Part shown: positions 6,450 through 11,077 of the stretch, one piece after another | Layout of the letters: the number at the start of each line of letters is the position of its first letter | Numbering within the stretch: position 1 is the stretch's first letter | Assembly: GCA_945949385.1 (NCBI GenBank) | Contig: CAMFEL010000060.1 | Coordinates: 1-11,077 of the forward strand | DNA: 11,077 bases | From: an uncultured Clostridia bacterium | GTDB taxonomy: Bacteria > Bacillota > Clostridia > Oscillospirales > CAG-272 | Direction of reading: 5' to 3' | Program-made: the position numbers and the translations under genes | The notes under the pieces: generated by a model | Told to the model about the DNA's origin: nothing | The model's input: the letters and a program-made list of their open reading frames with translations, nothing else | The model's database searches: none

Positions 6450-7145
6450 TTGATAAAAGCAGTTTTTATTGATATAGACGATACTGTTTTCAGCTTTTCG
6501 GGATTTGTTAAGAAAGCCATGCGCGACGGTTTCGAAAAATTCGGGCTGAAGCCTTACACGGATGAAATGTATCCGGTCTTTGAGAAAATAAACAACGAAC
6601 TGTGGAGACGTGTCGATCTAAATGAGCTGACGATTCAGCAATTATGTAAAATACGCTGGAATATGATATTCGAAAGAATCAATATTTCGTTTGACGGTAC
6701 TGAATTTGAAAACTATTTTTGTGAAGAACTTCACCAAAGTGCCGTTTTTGAGCCCCATGCGTTGGAGCTTCTTAGCTATCTTAAAGACAGATATATACTG
6801 TGCGCCGCCAGCAACGGCCCGTATGAACAGCAATATAACAGATTAAAAGTCGGCGGTATAGATACATATTTTTCACATATTTTCATTTCCTCCGCCATAG
6901 GAGCCAAGAAGCCTGATAAAGAATTTTTTGATTATTGCTTTTCAAAGCTTCGAGGGAGCGTATATGACAGTCTTCTGCCCGAAGAAACTATTATTATCGG
7001 TGACTCCCTTACTTCGGATATTGCAGGCGGAAGAAATTACGGGATGAAAACTTGTCTCTATACGAAAGGAAAAGAATACGATTCCGATTATAAACCGGCG
7101 GACTATATTGTTTCCGATTTGTCGGATATCATGAAAATACTGTAA
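6450..7145 (+). CDS. HAD superfamily phosphatase, YjjG-like 5'-nucleotidase
   Basis: The 231-residue protein has all four HAD motifs: FIDIDDTVF (Asp8 nucleophile, Asp10 acid-base), AASNG (motif II), AKKPDKEFF (motif III Lys) and IGDSLTSDIAGG (motif IV). The helical cap between motifs I and II and the DIDDT/SNG pattern resemble YjjG, a subfamily IA phosphatase that dephosphorylates pyrimidine and non-canonical nucleoside monophosphates. Exact substrate is inference. The start is a TTG at 6450 with AGGAG at 6438-6442, seven bases upstream. An in-frame ATG at 6393 would overlap rlmD by 25 bases, has no good ribosome site, and would add residues before the start of the fold. It lies 32 bases after the rlmD stop with no terminator between. 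It is more A/T-rich than rlmD. Confidence 0.88.
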   Translation: MIKAVFIDIDDTVFSFSGFVKKAMRDGFEKFGLKPYTDEMYPVFEKINNELWRRVDLNELTIQQLCKIRWNMIFERINISFDGTEFENYFCEELHQSAVFEPHALELLSYLKDRYILCAASNGPYEQQYNRLKVGGIDTYFSHIFISSAIGAKKPDKEFFDYCFSKLRGSVYDSLLPEETIIIGDSLTSDIAGGRNYGMKTCLYTKGKEYDSDYKPADYIVSDLSDIMKIL

Positions 7146-7176
7146 TCGGTTTTATTTAGATCAGAAAGGAAGCAGA

Positions 7177-8286
7177 ATGAAAAGACAGCCGAAAATCATC
7201 AGTCCGGACTATAAAAATTGCATTGCCAATCTTCCCAATTCCGTTTTGAAAAAATGGGGAGTTCCCACCGTCGGAGAAACTTTGCCTCTTGCCGACAAAT
7301 ATCTGGAAAAGGATTATAAAAATATCGTAGTTCTTCTCCTTGACGGAATGGGAAAGTTTATTCTTGAAGAATCTCTTGATGAAAAAGGTGCATTCCGCAG
7401 CCATCTTGCAGGCATTTACAACTCAGTATTTCTTTCAACCACGGTAGCGGCAACTACTTCCATGCTTACCGGGCAGCAGCCCTGTGAGCACTGCTGGCTG
7501 GGTTGGGACTGCTACTATCCGCAGATAGATAAAAATGTAACGGTTTTCAAGAATACGGTGCAAGGAACAGATACTCCTGCCGCTGACTATAATATCGCCA
7601 GGACATATACTCCCTATGTGGATATAATTCAAAAAATAAATGCAGCCGGCGGAAAGGCTTATTACAGTATCCCGTTCATTCCTCCCCATCCCGACAGCTT
7701 TGAAGCGGTATGCGACCGTGTGAAGGAATTGTGTAATGAACCGGGAAAGAAATATATATATGCTTATTGGAATCAGCCCGACAGCCTGCTTCACGAATAC
7801 GGAAGAAAATCTCCCGAGGTTACAAATGAGCTGAAGCGGATCGAAGCATATGTTTCCCATACGGTTAAGGAACTTGATGATACAATATTTTTTATAACGG
7901 CAGATCACGGTCATATAAATCAGGAATGTGTTGCCGTTCAGAATTATCCCGTAATCATGGATTGCCTCGAAAGATTGCCGTCTCTGGAGCCGCGTGTACT
8001 TAATCTTTTTGTTAAAGAAGACAAAAGGGATATATTTGTCAAAGAATTCAAAAAGGAATTCGGAGATAAGTTTTTGCTTATGACAACGGAGGAAGCTGTC
8101 GAAAAAGGCTTGATGGGAACAGGAAAAGAGCATGAGCTTTTCAGATCAATGCTCGGTAACTATCTGGCAATTGCAACAGATGATCTTTCTATTTGTTTTA
8201 CCGATGACAGATGGGTTTCCTCACACGGCAGTCTGACCGAGGATGAGATGCTGATACCCTTAATTGTTTTTAGTAATGCTATCTGA
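7177..8286 (+). CDS. Alkaline phosphatase superfamily hydrolase (phosphodiesterase/nucleotide pyrophosphatase-like)
   Basis: The 369-residue protein carries the metal-binding signature of the alkaline phosphatase fold. It has VVLLLDGMG (Asp56), FLSTTVAATTSMLTG (probable nucleophile Thr89), the NQPDSLLHEYG motif (Asp202, His206), TADHGH (Asp243, His244) and SSHGSL (His350). That is the two-zinc set of type I phosphodiesterases and nucleotide pyrophosphatases, so it would hydrolyse phosphate mono- or diesters. The substrate is unknown. It has no signal peptide, so it acts in the cytoplasm, unlike many family members. AAAGGAAG at 7165-7172 sets the start. It follows the HAD gene by 31 bases without a terminator, so the two hydrolases are probably co-transcribed with rlmD. 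Composition matches the HAD gene rather than rlmD. Confidence 0.85.
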   Translation: MKRQPKIISPDYKNCIANLPNSVLKKWGVPTVGETLPLADKYLEKDYKNIVVLLLDGMGKFILEESLDEKGAFRSHLAGIYNSVFLSTTVAATTSMLTGQQPCEHCWLGWDCYYPQIDKNVTVFKNTVQGTDTPAADYNIARTYTPYVDIIQKINAAGGKAYYSIPFIPPHPDSFEAVCDRVKELCNEPGKKYIYAYWNQPDSLLHEYGRKSPEVTNELKRIEAYVSHTVKELDDTIFFITADHGHINQECVAVQNYPVIMDCLERLPSLEPRVLNLFVKEDKRDIFVKEFKKEFGDKFLLMTTEEAVEKGLMGTGKEHELFRSMLGNYLAIATDDLSICFTDDRWVSSHGSLTEDEMLIPLIVFSNAI

Positions 8287-8324
8287 ATATTCGTTATTAC
8301 CTTTTTTCAAACCATAATAAACAG

Positions 8325-8374
8325 TACAACACCCCACGGACGACGGAATACGGCGTCTGCGGGGTGTTGTATTT
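8325..8374. terminator. Long hairpin between convergent genes, probable weak terminator
   Basis: TACAACACCCC (8325-8335) pairs perfectly with GGGGTGTTGTA (8361-8371). Within it CGGACG (8337-8342) pairs with CGTCTG (8354-8359), with one G-T pair and one mismatch between the two helices. On the plus strand it is followed only by TTTATC, so the U-tract is poor. Its place between convergent stop codons supports a terminator role. Confidence 0.6.
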
Positions 8375-8381
8375 ATCGTAG

Positions 8382-8398
8382 TGACCGCTATGCGGTCA
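8382..8398. repeat. Perfect short palindrome at the end of the HD gene
   Basis: TGACCGC (8382-8388), loop TAT, GCGGTCA (8392-8398) forms a perfect 7-base-pair hairpin. Its right arm contains the stop codon of the HD gene. The 9-mer TGACCGCTA also occurs (reverse strand) at 466-474, inside a degraded hairpin. It may be a copy of a small dispersed genomic palindrome. Confidence 0.55.
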
Positions 8399-8986
8399 TA
8401 TGTACTGCTGCTTTGCCGCGTCCCTTTCGGCATCATCAAGCTTTTCCACGGTCATTTTGTCTATCTCCGCTTTTAGCTCTTTGAGATAGTCTGAAAACTG
8501 CACATTTTCGTTTCCGTAAACGAGATTAAGCTCGTATTCAAGGGGTATCCATGTGGAAATGTCGGACTCGTCATGCTGAATGACCGCTTCAAGCTTGTCA
8601 AGGGCCTTGTATATCTTTGCTTCAAGGCTTTCCATTGCGTTCATTTCGCAAAGCAGCTCCTGCCACTGAGTTTTTTCAGGCTCGGGAAAAGAAGCGACCC
8701 ATGCTTCAAATTCCATCTTCTCCCGCTTTTCGTCCTCCGCTGTCTTTTCAAAGGAGGGTATGTCGCCGCAAAACGCCTCGCCCAAATCGTGTATAAGGCA
8801 CATACGGATCACTTTGTCCGTATCCGCCTCGGGAAACTCGGAAGAAACAAGCATTGCCATAAGGGACAACCGCCAGCTATGCTCCGCCACGCTCTCCCGT
8901 CTGCCGCTTGAGGTATAACAGTGCCTTGTATTGCACTTCAGTTTTTCGGCAAGGTGTACCACCTTCAAAAGCTCCGACGGTTTCAT
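8396..8986 (-). CDS. HD-domain hydrolase, YfbR/HDDC2-like 5'-deoxynucleotidase
   Basis: The 196-residue protein has the HD metal site: RRESVAEHSWRLSLMA (His36), CLIHDLGEAFCGDIPSF (His66, Asp67, then Glu70) and KALDKLEA (Asp130). The RESVAEHSW...HDLGE...GDIP order and length match the YfbR/HDDC2 family, metal-dependent phosphatases that remove the 5' phosphate from deoxynucleoside monophosphates. Nucleotide specificity is inferred from family. The frame is open to 9028, but the ATG at 8986 is chosen because the family fold begins at once (MKPSELLKVVHLAEKL). AAAGG is 13 bases upstream, rather far. A GTG at 8998 in the same frame would be too close to that AAAGG. It lies downstream of pdxT on the same strand after a 126-base gap with an inverted repeat. 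Confidence 0.85.
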   Translation of the reverse strand: MKPSELLKVVHLAEKLKCNTRHCYTSSGRRESVAEHSWRLSLMAMLVSSEFPEADTDKVIRMCLIHDLGEAFCGDIPSFEKTAEDEKREKMEFEAWVASFPEPEKTQWQELLCEMNAMESLEAKIYKALDKLEAVIQHDESDISTWIPLEYELNLVYGNENVQFSDYLKELKAEIDKMTVEKLDDAERDAAKQQYI

Positions 8987-9032
8987 AGTTATGACCACAC
9001 CTTTCGTTAATTTGCGGCGGCAAGGCACAAAC

Positions 9033-9080
9033 AGGTTTGAAACAGCTCAATGCGAACACGCGCACTTTACTTTCAAACCT
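9033..9080. repeat. Inverted repeat between pdxT and the HD gene
   Basis: AGGTTTGAAA (9033-9042) and TTTCAAACCT (9071-9080) are exact reverse complements, 28 bases apart. Inside the loop TGCG (9051-9054) can pair with CGCA (9061-9064). No T-run follows on either strand, so it is not a classic terminator. It could be an operator, a processing site or an mRNA-stabilising hairpin after pdxT. Confidence 0.6.
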
Positions 9081-9112
9081 TTGCCCCTTATTTGGCATTC
9101 ATCCGAGAAAGC

Positions 9113-9679
9113 TTATCTACCAATCATATCCAAGAAATACTTGTGAACGGACAAATCGTCGTTAAGCTCCGAATGAAAGGAGGTAACAAGCTGATTCTTC
9201 TGACGTGCCGCTACGATATTTCCGCCGCAGGTTGCAAGCACCTCGACATCACCGCGCACGCTTTCAATAAAAGGAGCGCGTATAAAGGTCATGGGTATCT
9301 TCCCTACTCCCTTGAAAAAACCTTCGGTAAAAAAACTGCCGAGCTGACGTCCGTAGGCATTACGCACCGCCGTAATATCCATTGAGGCAAGGTGCACGCG
9401 GCTGTCATTTTTGATTTCTTTAGCAAGCAGGATAAGTCCCGCGCAGGTTCCGAATACGGGCAGGCCGTCCGAAATCCGGCTTTTCAGAGTGTCAAACATA
9501 TCAAGCTCGCGGATAAGCTTTCCCTGAACGGTGCTCTCTCCGCCGGGGATTATGAGCCCGTCAAAGGGCTTGTCAAGATCGCTCTTCTGACGAAGCTCAA
9601 ATGACTCAACGCCAAGCCGTGACAGCATATACTCATGCTCGATAAACGCGCCCTGCACAGCAAGAACTGCTATCTGCAT
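9113..9679 (-). CDS. pdxT: Pyridoxal 5'-phosphate synthase glutaminase subunit
   Basis: The 188-residue class I glutamine amidotransferase releases ammonia from glutamine and feeds it through a tunnel to PdxS for vitamin B6 (PLP) synthesis by the DXP-independent route. It shows AVLAVQGAFIEH at the N-terminus, IIPGGESTV (43-51), the nucleophile elbow GTCAGL (Cys79), RAPFIES and the catalytic His169 and Glu171 in SFHSELNDD. The usual motif is FHPEL; here the Pro is Ser, which should not affect the catalytic pair. Length is normal. Its ATG overlaps the pdxS stop by one base (TAATG), so the two subunits are translationally coupled. Confidence 0.97.
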   Translation of the reverse strand: MQIAVLAVQGAFIEHEYMLSRLGVESFELRQKSDLDKPFDGLIIPGGESTVQGKLIRELDMFDTLKSRISDGLPVFGTCAGLILLAKEIKNDSRVHLASMDITAVRNAYGRQLGSFFTEGFFKGVGKIPMTFIRAPFIESVRGDVEVLATCGGNIVAARQKNQLVTSFHSELNDDLSVHKYFLDMIGR

Positions 9680-10554
9680 TATTTGCCTCTTTCCGCCATC
9701 AGAAGCTCGATTTCCTGCTCGTTGATGCCTACCATAGCCTCGCCCAGATCCTCGGAAAGCTCGGCAAGCAGCTTTGCATCGGTGAAGTTGGTAACTGCCT
9801 TTACGATAGCGGCCGCTCTCTTTTCGGGATTGCCTGACTTGAAGATACCGGAGCCTACGAAAACGCCCTCTGCGCCGAGCTGCATCATAAGAGCCGCGTC
9901 GGCAGGGGTAGCTACTCCGCCTGCGGCAAAGTTTACCACGGGAAGCTTTTTGTGCTCGTGAACATACAGAACAAGCTCATAAGGTACCTGAAGCAGCTTT
10001 GCCGCGTCGAACAGCTCGTCCTCGGACATGGAGCCGATTCTGCGTATCTCGGACTGCATCATTCTCATATGTCTAACAGCCTGCACCACATCTCCGGTGC
10101 CGGGCTCGCCCTTAGTCCTTATCATTGCCGCGCCCTCGTTTATACGGCGCAGAGCCTCGCCCAGATCCTTTGCGCCGCAAACAAAAGGCACATCGAACTT
10201 AGTCTTGTCGATATGATATTTGTCATCGGCGGGTGAGAGCACCTCGGACTCGTCTATATAGTCAATTTCTATTGCCTGCAAAATCTGCGCTTCCGCAAAG
10301 TGGCCGATACGGCACTTTGCCATTACGGGAATGGACACAGCCTCCTGAATACCCTTTATCATTTTAGGGTCGCTCATTCTGGAGACACCCCCTGCGGCGC
10401 GTATGTCCGCGGGTATTCTCTCCAGCGCCATAACCGCACAGGCGCCTGCTGCTTCCGCTATTCTCGCCTGCTCTGGCGTGGTAACGTCCATTATTACGCC
10501 GCCCTTAAGCATCTGCGCAAGATTTTTGTTAAGTTCGTATCTGTTTTCTGACAT
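9679..10554 (-). CDS. pdxS: Pyridoxal 5'-phosphate synthase, lyase subunit
   Basis: The 291-residue TIM-barrel enzyme condenses ribose 5-phosphate, glyceraldehyde 3-phosphate and ammonia (from PdxT) into PLP; family members form dodecamers. Near-invariant segments are visible: GGVIMDVTTPEQARIAE with Asp23, MALERIPADIRAAGGVSRMSDP, the catalytic Lys80 in VMAKCRIGHFAEAQ, DYIDESEVLSPAD, Lys148 in IRTKGEPGTG, and FAAGGVATPADAALMMQLGAEGVFVGSGIFKS. The start is the ATG at 10554, with GGAGG at 10563-10567 eight bases upstream; the frame extends to 10599 but without a better site. It is first in pdxS-pdxT, perhaps with the HD gene behind. No PdxR-type regulator is in view. Confidence 0.98.
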   Translation of the reverse strand: MSENRYELNKNLAQMLKGGVIMDVTTPEQARIAEAAGACAVMALERIPADIRAAGGVSRMSDPKMIKGIQEAVSIPVMAKCRIGHFAEAQILQAIEIDYIDESEVLSPADDKYHIDKTKFDVPFVCGAKDLGEALRRINEGAAMIRTKGEPGTGDVVQAVRHMRMMQSEIRRIGSMSEDELFDAAKLLQVPYELVLYVHEHKKLPVVNFAAGGVATPADAALMMQLGAEGVFVGSGIFKSGNPEKRAAAIVKAVTNFTDAKLLAELSEDLGEAMVGINEQEIELLMAERGK

Positions 10555-10562
10555 TGATTTTT

Positions 10563-10631
10563 CCTCCCTGTTTTCGGATATGCTGATTATACAGCACAAC
10601 TGAATATATTAACATATCCAAAACAGGAAGA
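10563..10631 (-). promoter_or_regulatory. Inverted repeat able to mask the pdxS ribosome binding site
   Basis: CATATCCAAAACAGG (10613-10627) is the reverse complement of CCTGTTTTCGGATATG (10567-10582) except for one extra base at 10575. As minus-strand RNA the helix can extend with U-G, U-A, C-G and U-G pairs through 10563 and 10631. That gives about 19 base pairs with one bulge and covers all of GGAGG (10563-10567). The loop is 30 bases and contains the candidate -10 box. No U-run follows, so it is not a terminator. Confidence 0.7.
10586..10614 (-). promoter_or_regulatory. Candidate proximal pdxS promoter
   Basis: On the minus strand a perfect TATAAT (10586-10591) is preceded by TG. The -35 at 17 bases is poor (TGTTAA, 10609-10614), which suggests need for an activator or an upstream element. 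Transcription would start near 10579, about 25 bases before the ATG and inside the right arm of the inverted repeat. Confidence 0.5.
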
Positions 10632-10632
10632 T

Positions 10633-10661
10633 TTTATATAACCAGTTTTAGCGTCAGTCAG
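10633..10661 (-). promoter_or_regulatory. Candidate distal pdxS promoter
   Basis: CTGACT (10656-10661) and TATAAA (10633-10638) on the minus strand are 17 bases apart. Transcription would start near 10626, inside the left arm of the inverted repeat, so most of the hairpin could still form. The -35 overlaps the stop codon of the upstream gene. Confidence 0.3.
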
Positions 10662-11077
10662 CCGAGCTTTGTGCCGCCCCACTCAACTGCCGTAAAGCCG
10701 CTGCGCTCGGGAGCACTCAGATCCTGCTCCTCAATCTGCACATACTTATCGGAAGGCTTCCACGCCATGAAACCCCGGATAAGAGTGTCAAGCTTTGCCG
10801 AGTCCGTATATGCGTCCGTCTGAAAGCTGATAATATTGTATTCGTTGTCCTGCATCAGCGGCAGCCAATATACGATAAATTCATTAGCCTCCCGACGCTC
10901 AAGACCCAGCTTTGAAAGTGCGTCCTCCAAAAAGGCCGCTGTATCCTCACCCCTTACGCAGAAGCCGTGGGAAAAGTCGTACTGTGCCTCCGTCTCCCCC
11001 TCCCAGTAAAGGTAGTTATAGCTCTGCCCTCTCTCATCAGTAAGTGTACCGTCGGGGCGTGCGGTCACCTTCCAGCC
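10658..11077 (-). CDS. Conserved protein of unknown function, C-terminal part (cut by window edge)
   Basis: The frame is open from the window edge (first codons read GWKV) to a TGA at 10658-10660, giving 139 residues of the C-terminal end. The first possible start (GTG at 11068) is internal to a clear beta-rich stretch, so the gene begins outside. Visible are YPDGT-like ARPDGTLTDERG, NYLYWEGE, a segment around FSHGFCVRGEDTAAFLEDAL, NEFIVYWLPLMQDNEYNIISFQ and a C-terminal FTAVEWGGTKL. I believe this arrangement recurs in uncharacterised, often secreted or lipoprotein-like proteins of Clostridia, but I cannot name the family. No enzyme motif is seen. It ends about 100 bases before the pdxS ATG with no clear terminator between. 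Confidence 0.75.
   Translation of the reverse strand, partial: GWKVTARPDGTLTDERGQSYNYLYWEGETEAQYDFSHGFCVRGEDTAAFLEDALSKLGLERREANEFIVYWLPLMQDNEYNIISFQTDAYTDSAKLDTLIRGFMAWKPSDKYVQIEEQDLSAPERSGFTAVEWGGTKLG

Noticed and set aside
7435..8133. 232-codon open frame on the minus strand
   Set aside because: It lies fully inside the alkaline-phosphatase-superfamily gene on the other strand, has no recognisable motif and no ribosome binding site, while the plus frame has a complete catalytic motif set.
1..11077. CRISPR array, tRNA, rRNA, insertion sequence or phage module
   Set aside because: No regularly spaced direct repeats, no tRNA cloverleaf, no transposase or integrase motif and no long terminal inverted repeats were found on either strand.

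Overview
The window looks like ordinary chromosome of an anaerobic, moderate-GC Firmicute. An Oscillospiraceae/Ruminococcus-like Clostridium is my best guess from codon style, GGAGG ribosome binding sites, the Clostridia-type RlmD and PdxST proteins and short hairpin-plus-T terminators. That placement is inference. No rRNA, tRNA, insertion sequence, CRISPR array or phage gene is visible.

Left part (1-2690): the N-terminal 143 codons of a polysaccharide flippase run leftwards off the edge (GTG start at 429). A 346-base gap follows. Its right half carries an extended -10 promoter and a structured leader for rplS (ribosomal protein L19), which ends in a UACG-tetraloop terminator. A MATE-family efflux pump comes next and ends at a bidirectional terminator.

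Middle left (2688-4986, minus strand): a three-gene operon reads PHP-domain phosphoesterase, NodB-type polysaccharide deacetylase, then GNAT acetyltransferase. The last two overlap by ATGA. The PHP gene has an in-frame TAG at codon 223. Sequence continues beyond it for 69 clearly homologous codons, including the last metal-binding D-x-H. It is either a fresh nonsense allele, a sequencing error or a readthrough gene.

Middle right (5125-8286, plus strand): a consensus promoter, back to back with the PHP promoter, drives rlmD (23S rRNA m5U methyltransferase), a YjjG-like HAD phosphatase (TTG start) and an alkaline-phosphatase-superfamily hydrolase. These probably form one transcription unit.

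Right part (8396-11077, minus strand): an HD-domain 5'-deoxynucleotidase-like protein, then pdxT and pdxS (the two subunits of pyridoxal 5'-phosphate synthase, overlapping by one base), then the C-terminal 139 residues of an unrecognised conserved protein at the edge. The pdxS upstream region holds an inverted repeat which, as RNA, would form about 19 base pairs with one bulge and bury the entire pdxS Shine-Dalgarno sequence. Only transcripts that start upstream would contain both arms.

Most of the content is housekeeping or small-molecule hydrolysis. The two observations most worth checking are the PHP amber codon and the pdxS hairpin. I do not see a convincing new multi-gene system.
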